This document shows positions 1 through 5,411 of a DNA stretch of 23,203 nucleotides, in pieces. Location of the stretch: positions 1-23,203 of the IMG/VR virus record IMGVR_UViG_3300049157_000050; one strand, written 5' to 3'. The notes beneath the pieces were generated by a model. The model was not told the DNA's origin. It saw only the letters and a program-made list of their open reading frames with translations, and did not search any database. The stretch comes from a virus. The number at the start of each line of letters is the position of its first letter. The first letter of the stretch is position 1. A program made the translations under genes and the position numbers.

Positions 1-196
1 ACCAGCGTAAGACTTTGAACTCCCCCAGCTTATTTGTGCACTCTTTAGCTTTGTACCAAAGGTATCCAGGGCATCCTGAAGGCTCACCTTCACCTAGTAA
101 GGATTGTATCTCCTGATGTACAGTTCCACTTGCCATTACAGTCTCAAAAGCACTTTGTATTTGTTTCAGTTTTTGTACTGCATTCTCCTGATTCAT
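1..196 (-). CDS. Partial hypothetical early protein (C-terminus beyond window)
   Basis: An open frame runs leftward from an ATG at 196 to the window edge (65 codons seen, starting MNQENAVQKLKQIQSAF). A textbook ribosome site (GGAGGAGG, read on the minus strand) sits just before the ATG, which fixes the start. It follows the gene at 228-551 by about 30 bases and so belongs to the same leftward operon. The visible part is a polar N-terminal helix, then a Gly/Pro/Cys turn and a WYKAKEC stretch. I do not recognise the family, and the C-terminus is missing. Confidence 0.7.
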   Translation of the reverse strand, partial: MNQENAVQKLKQIQSAFETVMASGTVHQEIQSLLGEGEPSGCPGYLWYKAKECTNKLGEFKVLRW

Positions 197-227
197 TTCC
201 TCCTCCTGCCGCTATGCTGAAGAAGAC

Positions 228-551
228 TTACCCCTCATCGTCAGTGAATTCCAGCAGGCTGTTGATATCCAGCTCACGAGGTAGATACTTTCCATCCTTG
301 AAAACTAGGAGATTTAACCTTCCATGCTTGGCAGCAAAGACGGCCCCTCCAATAGTATTGAGGACCGACAATGATGTTGGCATGAAGAAGTCATTTTTAT
401 CAGACTCTGCCATTGCTTCGACAAAGGTCCGATATATCGAACTTATCTCAAAACGGTTTATGTTTCCTGTCGTGACGTAGATGAGTTTCCCAAAACGCTC
501 TGCGTCTGAATAGTTGTAACCGCCTTGATTTGGGATATAAACTTTTCTCAT
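228..551 (-). CDS. Conserved phage hypothetical protein (107 aa)
   Basis: A compact soluble protein starting MRKVYIPNQGGYNYSDAERFG. The ATG at 551 follows an AAAGG-type ribosome site at good spacing. From memory, small phage proteins opening with a similar N-terminus (IPN-GG-.Y-DAE-FG followed by a statement of a strand and T-G-N) occur in many tailed phages next to other early genes, but no function is established. The C-terminal third (LLVFKDGKYLPRELDINSLL) looks like a small beta-sheet plus helix. No membrane segment, Cys cluster or enzyme motif is visible. It lies between a terminator-like hairpin upstream (642-694) and the partial gene at 1-196, so it may head its own short transcript. 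Confidence 0.72.
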   Translation of the reverse strand: MRKVYIPNQGGYNYSDAERFGKLIYVTTGNINRFEISSIYRTFVEAMAESDKNDFFMPTSLSVLNTIGGAVFAAKHGRLNLLVFKDGKYLPRELDINSLLEFTDDEG

Positions 552-566
552 TCTTTCACCTTTTCA

Positions 567-640
567 GTAATAATCCAGATGTTGATCTCCATTCTATCTT
601 TTCATGTTATCGTCTTTTTTATATCTCTTAGGATTATTAC
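567..640. repeat. Inverted repeat GTAATAATCC / GGATTATTAC in intergenic region
   Basis: A perfect 10-base inverted repeat has arms at 567-576 and 631-640, separated by 54 bases, in the gap 552-723 upstream of the gene at 228-551. It lies just downstream of a terminator-like hairpin. It could be a protein-binding site or a long-range leader hairpin for the 228-551 transcript. Nothing else supports either role. Confidence 0.35.
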
Positions 641-641
641 C

Positions 642-694
642 AAAAAGGGGAAGAGTGTGATAGGCAAGACGGGGACTGGATCTCACACTCTTCC
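642..694 (-). terminator. Intrinsic terminator-like hairpin after the 724-1059 gene
   Basis: A perfect 12-bp stem (arms 649-660 GGAAGAGTGTGA and 683-694) encloses a 22-base loop. On the minus strand it is followed by CC and five T (642-646). It starts 30 bases past the stop codon of the 724-1059 gene. The long loop is unusual for an intrinsic terminator, but stem and T-tract position fit. Confidence 0.6.
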
Positions 695-723
695 AAGTGT
701 TTAATATGATGAGATGAAGTTTG

Positions 724-1059
724 CTACTTCTTTTTACTCTTGTACTTGGCGAGAAGATCAGCAGCTTGTTCCGGCGTCAGGCCTGCAAGCATTTCATCTG
801 CTTTCTCAAGCTTGGACTTCCCAGGAACACGCATTCCAGGCTTCCAATCAGCAAGCTCAACAGTGACATCCTTGTCGCTCTTCAACACGCTTCGCATACG
901 TCCCTGAAGAGCGATAGCACTCGCTGAACGGAAGTTTGCATATACGATATCATCCCCGAATAGCTTGCGGGCACCTTCAAGATCTCCACCGAAGTCATAT
1001 TCAAGGACTGCACTTTTGTTTTCCTTAGGAAGCGATGCTTCCACTCTCTCTTTTGCCAT
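724..1059 (-). CDS. Conserved phage protein, paralogue-like to 7150-7536 (111 aa)
   Basis: The protein starts MAKERVEASLPKENKSAVLEY, with an N-terminal strand, a central helical region (residues 35-65, FRSASAIALQGRMRSVL), a DWKPG turn near residue 73 and a basic C-terminal helix LTPEQAADLLAKYKSKKK. The ATG at 1059 follows AAAGG at 7-base spacing. It shares layout with the 128-aa protein at 7150-7536: a beta start, a central helix with IALQ/RIRKQ and R..KSD, and an LT.EQ..(D/E)LL tail. Small proteins of this type are common in phages from memory; no function is known to me, though the Lys-rich tail would suit nucleic-acid contact. It has its own promoter-like sequence and terminator, so it is probably monocistronic. 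Confidence 0.75.
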   Translation of the reverse strand: MAKERVEASLPKENKSAVLEYDFGGDLEGARKLFGDDIVYANFRSASAIALQGRMRSVLKSDKDVTVELADWKPGMRVPGKSKLEKADEMLAGLTPEQAADLLAKYKSKKK

Positions 1060-1084
1060 TATTTCGCCTTTCTTGTGTAAATAA

Positions 1085-1100
1085 AAGGGTTAAAACCCTT
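1085..1100. repeat. Leader hairpin AAGGGTT-AA-AACCCTT
   Basis: Two 7-base arms with a 2-base centre sit about 25 bases upstream of the 1059 start codon, inside the predicted leader. On the minus strand it is followed by TTATTT, so it could be a weak terminator for the 1251-2000 transcript. It could equally be an operator for the 724-1059 gene. Confidence 0.4.
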
Positions 1101-1117
1101 ATCATTGTGTAAGCCTC

Positions 1118-1146
1118 ATGTTGACATGGCGTGGTTCAGTTGTCAA
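1118..1146 (-). promoter_or_regulatory. Candidate promoter for 724-1059, with ATGTTGACA element
   Basis: On the minus strand a perfect TTGACA (1146-1141) is followed 17 bases later by CAACAT (1123-1118), a weak -10. The -10 overlaps CATGTTGACA on the plus strand (1117-1126), a 10-mer that recurs inverted at 7624-7633 over the promoter of the related gene 7150-7536. The rest of the gap 1060-1250 shows no gene. Confidence 0.4.
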
Positions 1147-1250
1147 CCCCTGATTTGGAGGACTTTGTATGTTTCCCATTAGGCAAGAATGAGTCAGTAT
1201 GTAGGCTAAGATTACAGAGAGGGTAAAATAAGCTGCAGTTTTATAAAAGG

Positions 1251-2000
1251 TCATCTTGTATGACTTCCTTTTTTCCTGCCCGGCTTACGGTGTGACATAC
1301 CTAAGCCTAACGAAGCATATTTTAGTTTCACTCCTAGAGTTACAGCAAGATCAGTGATCATTTTCTCAGCCCGCTCTGAGTGCCATTCCGTTTTCGGAAT
1401 TATAGCGAAGACAGCCTGTAATAGTTTTCTCAGCTCCTGATCTTGGATTGCTAAGACTACTGCAGGGTTAGTAGATGCATTTGCTTTGATCTCTGCCCAG
1501 GACAACATGTCTTGGTCATTTAACTCAGCAGGGGCTGGCGCAGGCTTGGGCTTACGCGGCGTAGGGTCAATTTCCTTTATGTCTTCTAGTATAAAGTCTT
1601 CAAGGACTGCATCAGCTTGAGCAGCCATATCTTCGATTGCTCTTTGCCGGGTGGTCTCATTATCAGTTTGGAAATACTTATCTATAGCATCATCAATAAC
1701 TGTGCCTATCGGAGAATCAGATGCTGCTGCATCTGGTAGGTGTAGATCATCAGGTTTTCTTTCCTTCTTCCTATGAAGACGTTCAACGGGTAATGCTCCG
1801 TAAGTTCCATCTGGCCAAGGAAATTCGTGATATGCACGTCCCTTGACCATGCGATGAACAGTTCCCTGTGATATATTGAAGTGAGCTGCAACATTCGCTT
1901 GTGTTTCACCATTCCAGATAGCTTGCTTCACAAGCTTAGCGTCATCAGCAGATAGTGCTGTGCGGAAGTCTGTGCCACGTGGCTCATTTGGGCGCGGCAT
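1251..2000 (-). CDS. Helix-turn-helix protein, putative early regulator or DNA-binding protein (about 249 aa)
   Basis: The N-terminal third carries a clear helix-turn-helix: ADDAKLVKQAIWNGETQANVAAHFNISQGTVHRMVKGRA, roughly residues 18-56. It is followed by a conserved-looking PWPDGTYGALP turn. The middle is acidic and helical, with a Pro/Lys/Ala linker near residues 145-160. The last 90 residues form a second helical domain ending in a basic tail (RKPGRKKGSHTR). I set the start at ATG 2000, after AGAGG at 9-base spacing; an ATG at 2018 in the same frame has AAGG too close to be ideal. The gene overlaps the end of its upstream neighbour. The layout fits a phage transcription or replication accessory factor, but the specific role cannot be read from the sequence. 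Confidence 0.72.
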   Translation of the reverse strand: MPRPNEPRGTDFRTALSADDAKLVKQAIWNGETQANVAAHFNISQGTVHRMVKGRAYHEFPWPDGTYGALPVERLHRKKERKPDDLHLPDAAASDSPIGTVIDDAIDKYFQTDNETTRQRAIEDMAAQADAVLEDFILEDIKEIDPTPRKPKPAPAPAELNDQDMLSWAEIKANASTNPAVVLAIQDQELRKLLQAVFAIIPKTEWHSERAEKMITDLAVTLGVKLKYASLGLGMSHRKPGRKKGSHTR

Positions 2001-2367
2001 GGCTTTTTGCCTCTTCATACCTTTTGATCACATCTAGATTAGTCGTTACTGAATGTAAGTTCACAAGTAAGTTACGATGCCATGATCTTTGTCGAGCACA
2101 ATAAGATATTATAGCTTCTTCCACTGTTTCATTTGCAAACTTTTTGATATGAGAATGGATGATTAATTTCTCTATGCCACAAGAATCAACTTTTAATCCG
2201 CAAGGAGTATTTCTTATAATATCACAGCATTCTATATAGATATATATGAATTCGCCTTTGTTCCAAAATGGACCATCGTCCATATGTGTACATCTATAAT
2301 ATTGTTTTACATCTTCTTTCTTATTAAAGAATTCAATCTTCACATCTTCTTTTTCAACCGTAGACAT
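1984..2367 (-). CDS. Hypothetical early protein (127 aa)
   Basis: The protein begins MSTVEKEDVKIEFF. I chose ATG 2367 because AAGGTGGTG lies directly upstream; a TTG seven codons earlier has no better site. A central strand-rich segment (EFIYIYIECCDIIR) is followed by CGLKVDSCG and a helical C-terminal half (EEAIISYCARQRSWHRNLLVNLHS). The paired cysteines might bind metal, but their spacing matches no motif I know. It overlaps the 2354 stop of its upstream neighbour and the start of the helix-turn-helix gene, indicating translational coupling. Function unknown. Confidence 0.62.
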   Translation of the reverse strand: MSTVEKEDVKIEFFNKKEDVKQYYRCTHMDDGPFWNKGEFIYIYIECCDIIRNTPCGLKVDSCGIEKLIIHSHIKKFANETVEEAIISYCARQRSWHRNLLVNLHSVTTNLDVIKRYEEAKSHAAPK

Positions 2368-2581
2368 GTTCACCACCTTCCTTGTCAAATTTCATCAGAG
2401 CATCATGCTCATCATCTTGTTTGTCTACAGAAACTCTGTATACCTTTCCATTTCTTTCATCTGAAAAGTTAAGTGCATTATCCTGAGATGCTGTACAAAA
2501 GTAGATTGTGTGATTTTCAGAATTATGTACAACTACAACGTATATGTATCTTTTAGGTGATTGTATGATTACTGGTGTCAT
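2354..2581 (-). CDS. Small hypothetical protein (75 aa)
   Basis: The start MTPVIIQSPKRYIYVVVVHNSEN suggests a short beta-sheet, with a mixed-charge C-terminal half (DKQDDEHDALMKFDKEGGE). The ATG at 2581 follows AAGGAG at 8-base spacing and overlaps the stop of the tiny frame at 2578-2652 as ATGA. The valine-rich strand is too short and too broken by polar residues to be a convincing membrane segment. Not recognised. Confidence 0.6.
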   Translation of the reverse strand: MTPVIIQSPKRYIYVVVVHNSENHTIYFCTASQDNALNFSDERNGKVYRVSVDKQDDEHDALMKFDKEGGEHVYG

Positions 2582-2652
2582 CCTTCCGTCTCCTTCAGTA
2601 GTTTTTGAGCTAGCGAAGCTCCGACATCTGTTGAGCCTGATTTACCAATCAC
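2578..2652 (-). CDS. Possible 24-codon gene starting with GTG
   Basis: A GTG at 2652 overlaps the TGA of the gene at 2649-2894 (GTGA). GAGGGAG lies 2-3 bases upstream of the GTG, which is close. The frame encodes MIGKSGSTDVGASLAQKLLKETEG, a short amphipathic helix, and its TGA overlaps the next ATG. It fills an otherwise empty 70-base gap with perfect stop/start coupling on both sides. The frame stays open further upstream (to 2781), but only inside the neighbouring gene. Confidence 0.35.
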   Translation of the reverse strand: MIGKSGSTDVGASLAQKLLKETEG

Positions 2653-2894
2653 CGCTCCCTCTCGGGCTTGTCGCCATACCTCTGGCATCCGGGGCATATC
2701 CAGCCATCCTTGGTTTTCTTCCAGCCCCCACTCCGAGCGCTCTTCTCTACGTGCTTCTTCGTCGCAAGCAGGGCGCTGCAAGTGTTGAGTGATCCGATAG
2801 CAGGGTTGTCATTACGGTGCGTTCTACAGGCTGCCATGTAGTCAATCTTGCCATCGCACAATTTATCGCAGTGAAGCTCTAGCCAGAAGCTCAT
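2649..2894 (-). CDS. Small Cys/His-containing protein, HNH-like fragment or zinc finger (81 aa)
   Basis: The N-terminal half reads like a metal-binding module: H8-C9, C13, then AACRTHRNDNPAIGSLNTCSAL with C23, H26 and the N-x-x-x-x-x-G-S-L-N pattern. A second pair (ICPGCQRYG) lies near the C-terminus. Cysteine spacing suggests one or two zinc sites; a diverged HNH endonuclease is possible, but the catalytic HNH arrangement is not evident. The start at ATG 2894 overlaps the preceding stop as ATGA and follows GGGAG. The operon neighbours are also small, uncharacterised proteins. Confidence 0.6.
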   Translation of the reverse strand: MSFWLELHCDKLCDGKIDYMAACRTHRNDNPAIGSLNTCSALLATKKHVEKSARSGGWKKTKDGWICPGCQRYGDKPERER

Positions 2895-3205
2895 CTCCCA
2901 CCCCCTGCCTTGGCGGCGGCGATGGCTGCCTTGGCTATGTCTCGCACCCGATCCACAGTAGCCAGCGCAGTTGCCATTCCATCCTTAGCGCTCACATGAG
3001 GGCCGCTGATCTTCAGCTTCGCTATCCTCTCCATATCCTCCACAAGCTGTGCATTCTGGGCTTCCTTCTGGATCAGCATCCGATGTAACCGAACTATGGT
3101 ATCAATAGACCTGCTGGCATCGAACTCGCGCTCCGCCTCGGCCAAAACCTCTTCGTCTGTCAGGCTAAGAATTCGTGCGACTTCCATGTCTTCTTGTTCA
3201 CCCAT
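2891..3205 (-). CDS. Hypothetical helical early protein (104 aa)
   Basis: This is an all-helical acidic/amphipathic protein: LSLTDEEVLAEAEREFDAS near the N-terminus, a long middle helix (LHRMLIQKEAQNAQLVEDMERIAKL), then a Gly/Ala-rich C-terminal helix (AKAAIAAAKAGGGR). Phage proteins with a similar TDEE(V/I)LAEAE opening are familiar from early clusters, without known function. The ATG at 3205 follows GGAGG at normal spacing and overlaps the stop of 3198-3383. Confidence 0.65.
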   Translation of the reverse strand: MGEQEDMEVARILSLTDEEVLAEAEREFDASRSIDTIVRLHRMLIQKEAQNAQLVEDMERIAKLKISGPHVSAKDGMATALATVDRVRDIAKAAIAAAKAGGGR

Positions 3206-3383
3206 CGCTCTGACCTCCGGGCTGTGTGGTCTCTATCACAAACGTCTGGCAATCTTCTTCATGAGTTCCTTGACCGCAAGGATGACTGTCAAAGCAAGTT
3301 CTACAATATTCTCCGCAGACCTCACGGTCACAAGTATGATAAGCATTCAACTGAACACCGCAGTTTGAACAAACTTTAATCAC
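3198..3383 (-). CDS. Small zinc-ribbon-like Cys-rich protein (61 aa)
   Basis: I place the start at GTG 3383, after GGAGG at 8-base spacing, overlapping the upstream stop. The longer frame to 3458 lies entirely inside the neighbour. The product is rich in cysteine and histidine: VCSNCG, then YHTCDREVCGEYCRTCFDSHPCG and HEEDC. The C-x2-C pairs and interleaved His suggest two zinc sites in a treble-clef or B-box/zinc-ribbon-like fold, probably nucleic-acid or protein binding. No catalytic motif is visible. Confidence 0.62.
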   Translation of the reverse strand: MIKVCSNCGVQLNAYHTCDREVCGEYCRTCFDSHPCGQGTHEEDCQTFVIETTQPGGQSDG

Positions 3384-3672
3384 CGCTCTTACCTCCGGGC
3401 AGTGAGAGGACTTCGCGGGCCTCGCACCACGGGCAGGTACAGTGGTACGGGTGCCCATGCTTCAAAGAGACAAGCTCTCTAAGCACCCCCTCCAACTCCG
3501 CCACCCTAGCAGCCAGCCTATCCCGCTCTGCTGCGGTCTCAGGGGCGGCGGCGAAGAGCTTGGCTAGATTTTTATCCCCATTGGTAACAATTCCCACAGA
3601 CCTTCCGTCCTGGGCGCAAATGTTTGTCCCCTTGGTATAGAAAGGCCCCGGCGTGTGCTTGCTGTCAGTCAT
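3376..3672 (-). CDS. Phage HTPGP-motif protein with coiled coil and CxxC (98 aa)
   Basis: The start [20 protein letters not shown] carries the KHTPGP opening found in a very widespread group of small phage proteins. It is followed by the usual [10 protein letters not shown] segment near residue 45, and then by a leucine/alanine coiled coil ([21 protein letters not shown]). A CHxCTCPWC-type cluster ([10 protein letters not shown]) near residue 80 may bind zinc. I use ATG 3672, which overlaps the thyX stop as ATGA and has GGAG upstream; ATG 3684 lacks a site. The role of HTPGP proteins is unknown. Confidence 0.7.
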   Translation of the reverse strand: MTDSKHTPGPFYTKGTNICAQDGRSVGIVTNGDKNLAKLFAAAPETAAERDRLAARVAELEGVLRELVSLKHGHPYHCTCPWCEAREVLSLPGGKSGD

Positions 3673-4598
3673 TGGGCTCTCCATTGTCTTCTGTGCGCTC
3701 TCAGGCCTGGAAACATATTAACCAACTCATCCCACTCTCCGTCCGTCATACCATGCTTTACTTTGTCTGCAAAGGCGCCTCCAGAAAGGGCTGCATTTAT
3801 CGCTTCCAAGGCACAGCTGGACAACCATGCCCCATTGAGGACGTGAGATTCGAAAGCAGCATATGTGAGGGGCACCCAGAGCTTGAGGATAGACTTCAAT
3901 ATCTCAGAGTACGCACGTATTTCATACTGTGCGTGTGCGTCCGAACGCACAGCGCAGAAATGCAGAAGGTTGTGTAGGTCTATCTTCCAGTACCACTGGG
4001 TATAGATGTTGAGCGGCAGGTTCATGCGCGCAAGCTCTCGTGCCAGGCCCTGCGCATCCGTGTCGATGACCGTGCCGTCCTCGCGCTCGTTCAGCATTTC
4101 TTCGTAGTGGTTGTAGCAGCGCGCCGCATCCTCGCGCAGCAGCGTGAGCACCCGCTGCGCTTCCTCGCCCTGCAGCACCGCGCCGCGTCCCTGACGATTG
4201 CTGGCTGACTGGGCTGCCAGATGCTCGGATGCCGGGACGTAGAATTCCTTGTCCAGAACGGAATAGCGGGCGGAGTATTCATTGACGTTGGCGGTCCGGT
4301 GGCGAATCCATTGCCGTGCGACAAAGATCGGCAGCTTGATGTGGAATTTGATCTCACACATCTCGAAAGGCGTCGTGTGCCGGTGTCGCATCAGATAGTT
4401 GATGAGACCGGCGTCCTTGCTGACTTGCTTGGTGCCGCGCCCGTAGGACACGCGCGCTGCCTGAACAATAGCCGCATCGTCACCCATGTAGTCGACCACC
4501 CGGACGAAGCCGTGATCGAGCACCGGGATTGCTTCATAGAGGATCGCCTCCAGCCCCGGCACTGTCGCCCGCCGAGTCGGCTGCTGCCAGTCACTCAT
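3669..4598 (-). CDS. thyX: FAD-dependent thymidylate synthase ThyX
   Basis: ThyX makes dTMP from dUMP using methylene-tetrahydrofolate and NADPH with bound FAD, and supplies thymidine for phage DNA synthesis. The signature RHR-x7-S is intact at residues 99-109 ([11 protein letters not shown]), followed by [14 protein letters not shown] (71-80), the [13 protein letters not shown] block (185-197), HNLLHF and HAQYEIRAY (222-230) match the family. At 309 residues it is longer than compact ThyX (about 220-250), as in alphaproteobacterial forms, which it resembles overall. The start ATG 4598 has only a poor ribosome site and overlaps an 8-codon leader frame. The 5' two-thirds is GC-rich (counted lines 62-72%), while the last 300 bases fall to about 48-52%, suggesting transfer or a mosaic gene. 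Confidence 0.95.
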   Translation of the reverse strand: MSDWQQPTRRATVPGLEAILYEAIPVLDHGFVRVVDYMGDDAAIVQAARVSYGRGTKQVSKDAGLINYLMRHRHTTPFEMCEIKFHIKLPIFVARQWIRHRTANVNEYSARYSVLDKEFYVPASEHLAAQSASNRQGRGAVLQGEEAQRVLTLLREDAARCYNHYEEMLNEREDGTVIDTDAQGLARELARMNLPLNIYTQWYWKIDLHNLLHFCAVRSDAHAQYEIRAYSEILKSILKLWVPLTYAAFESHVLNGAWLSSCALEAINAALSGGAFADKVKHGMTDGEWDELVNMFPGLRAHRRQWRAQ

Positions 4599-4617
4599 GA
4601 CTTAACCCCCACATCAT
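4591..4617 (-). CDS. 8-codon leader frame overlapping the thyX start
   Basis: An ideal ribosome site (AAGGAGCAACGGA, then ATG) drives the frame MMWGLSHE, whose TGA lies inside the thyX start region. thyX itself lacks a good site, so translation may be handed over from this leader. The site and ATG are also exactly where an iscB gene would begin after a HEARO RNA, so this may be the scar of a lost iscB. Confidence 0.4.
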   Translation of the reverse strand: MMWGLSHE

Positions 4618-4924
4618 TCCGTTGCTCCTTTCTTTGTCTGTGGCGCTGGTCCCAACCTCCACCCATAACGTTGATGCTTGGCACTGTGATCCACCGCGTT
4701 TCAGCGGCACCCAGCATCTCCCAGCGCCCTCGGCTTGTTACAGCCGAAGTAGTGAGACTGCGGGCCGGTCGCTACTCCGGCGCCTTTAACGACTGAAAGC
4801 TGTTTGCCGCCGCAGTCTCGGTGGTCCCTGCTCCCCTAATCCCCGGCTAAAGTGGGGAGCCCTCGGGTCAGCCTCATTACGGCTGGCGTTGCCGCGTGAG
4901 CAGGGACCGCCGCGAATGCGGTTG
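4618..4924 (-). ncRNA. HEARO / omega-RNA-like structured RNA without iscB (standalone)
   Basis: This GC-rich stretch has no full-length gene but nested perfect helices, read on the minus strand: outer stem 4898-4908 with 4823-4833 (GGTCCCTGCTC / GAGCAGGGACC); 4810-4819 with 4754-4763 (GAGACTGCGG); inside it 4777-4781 with 4764-4768; hairpin 4742-4747 with 4730-4735; long-range 4721-4728 with 4642-4649 (GGCGCTGG); inside that 4713-4718 with 4673-4678, and 4704-4707 with 4694-4697. The size (about 300 nt), the branched outer stem and the 3' end AAGGAGCAACGG directly before an ATG match what I recall of HEARO RNAs, the guide RNAs of IscB nucleases, whose 3' end carries the iscB ribosome site. 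By analogy, bases 4909-4924 would be the guide. No iscB follows. Alternative: another large phage RNA or a degenerate intron. Confidence 0.62.
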
Positions 4925-4958
4925 GCGGTCCATCGAAGATAATGTGGATCTCACTCAT
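4836..4958 (-). pseudogene. Small phage gene opening MSEIHIIFDGPP, truncated into the structured RNA (40 codons)
   Basis: The ATG at 4958 follows AAGGA at proper spacing. The first 12 codons (MSEIHIIFDGPP) resemble the N-terminus of a small phage protein type with an IVFDGPPG-like start. From about codon 13 the frame runs into the structured RNA and reads as Ala/Pro/Thr-rich low-complexity sequence to a TAG at 4836. The simplest reading is a gene cut by insertion of the RNA element at about 4908-4924. A genuine 40-aa protein cannot be excluded. Confidence 0.5.
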
Positions 4959-4970
4959 ATCTTCTTCCTT

Positions 4971-4990
4971 AGTTGTGCGCAAAAATTACG
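4971..4990. repeat. 20-bp intergenic element, copy 1 (AGTTGTGCGCAAAAATTACG)
   Basis: It is 19 of 20 identical to 7804-7823. Here it lies immediately upstream of the ribosome site of the frame starting at 4958, and downstream of the terminator of the preceding operon segment, which is where a promoter or operator would be expected. Confidence 0.6.
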
Positions 4991-5008
4991 CTGACCTTGT
5001 AAATGTCC

Positions 5009-5029
5009 AAAAGGGGTGCTCCAGCACCC
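5009..5029 (-). terminator. Intrinsic terminator after the 5046-5222 gene
   Basis: The perfect arms GGGTGCT (5014-5020) and AGCACCC (5023-5029) form a 6-bp stem with a 4-base loop. On the minus strand it is followed by CTTTT (5009-5012). It lies 17 bases past the stop of 5046-5222 and would separate this operon segment from the RNA/thyX segment. Confidence 0.65.
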
Positions 5030-5045
5030 TAGTGATTTCAAACAG

Positions 5046-5222
5046 TTACTTGTCTTCATCATTCTTTTCTTCGATTGTCAAAGTGATGTGCTGAGGAATA
5101 TCTGGTGCGGCATCCTTCTTAATGTACACATCAGAAATTGCAGCATCCATGTTGTCTGCCCTATAGCGATTTGAATGCTTCTTTTCTTGGTAAAAGTGCA
5201 TGTTGATACGAATGAGTTTCAT
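5046..5222 (-). CDS. Conserved small phage protein (58 aa)
   Basis: The frame begins MKLIRINMHFYQEKKHSNRY and ends ITLTIEEKNDEDK, with AGGAGA ideally placed before ATG 5222. Residues 20-45 (RADNMDAAISDVYIKKDAAP) link two strand-forming ends, suggesting a tiny beta-alpha-beta fold. From memory, phages of diverse proteobacteria carry a similar small protein (MKLIKI..., K-NS-RY, then AI.DVY(V/I)). No function is known. It is the last gene before the terminator at 5009-5029. Confidence 0.72.
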   Translation of the reverse strand: MKLIRINMHFYQEKKHSNRYRADNMDAAISDVYIKKDAAPDIPQHITLTIEEKNDEDK

Positions 5223-5251
5223 TCTGCTCTCCTGTTATTTCTGTTTGTATA

Positions 5252-5407
5252 TTATACATCTTCGTCATTTCTTCGTGAGTTTATTCTGAAATCTCTCAGG
5301 GTTTCTTTCAAGATCTTGGCCAAAGAATTCAAGATGTAGACGATTAAAACTATTGAGATTGTCAAGCTCGTGAGCAATACCAGATCTATCCATTCACCTG
5401 ATGTCAT
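5252..5407 (-). CDS. Small single-pass membrane protein (51 aa)
   Basis: A frame starting MTSGEWIDLVLLTSLTISIV carries one continuous hydrophobic segment (about residues 6-31) followed by a basic and polar tail (LRDFRINSRRNDEDV). Start ATG 5407 has AAAGG at 8-base spacing and follows the 5412-5672 stop by four bases. The short outside N-terminus and positive inside C-terminus predict N-out/C-in topology. It could be a holin-like, superinfection-exclusion or membrane-anchoring protein, but its early-operon position says nothing specific. Confidence 0.65.
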   Translation of the reverse strand: MTSGEWIDLVLLTSLTISIVLIVYILNSLAKILKETLRDFRINSRRNDEDV

Positions 5408-5411
5408 GGTT

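Noticed and set aside
130-480. 116-codon plus-strand frame
   Set aside because: It is antisense to the well-supported gene 228-551 and to the start of the partial gene 1-196, and lies in the minus-strand operon.
2649-2894. Intact HNH homing endonuclease
   Set aside because: Cys/His residues are present, but the catalytic H-N-H arrangement cannot be traced and the protein is short, so only a metal-binding protein is called.
4221-4796. 191-codon plus-strand frame antisense to thyX and the structured RNA
   Set aside because: It lies opposite a clear ThyX and a structured RNA, has no family resemblance, and is explained by high GC reducing stop codons.
4618-4924. Group I or group II intron next to a thymidylate synthase gene
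   Set aside because: The element is upstream of the thyX start, not within it; I saw no group II domain V and no clear group I core, and no exon continuation. The HEARO reading fits the 3' end better.
4600-5000. tRNA gene within the GC-rich structured block
   Set aside because: No acceptor-stem/CCA layout or T-loop GTTCRANNC sequence was found.
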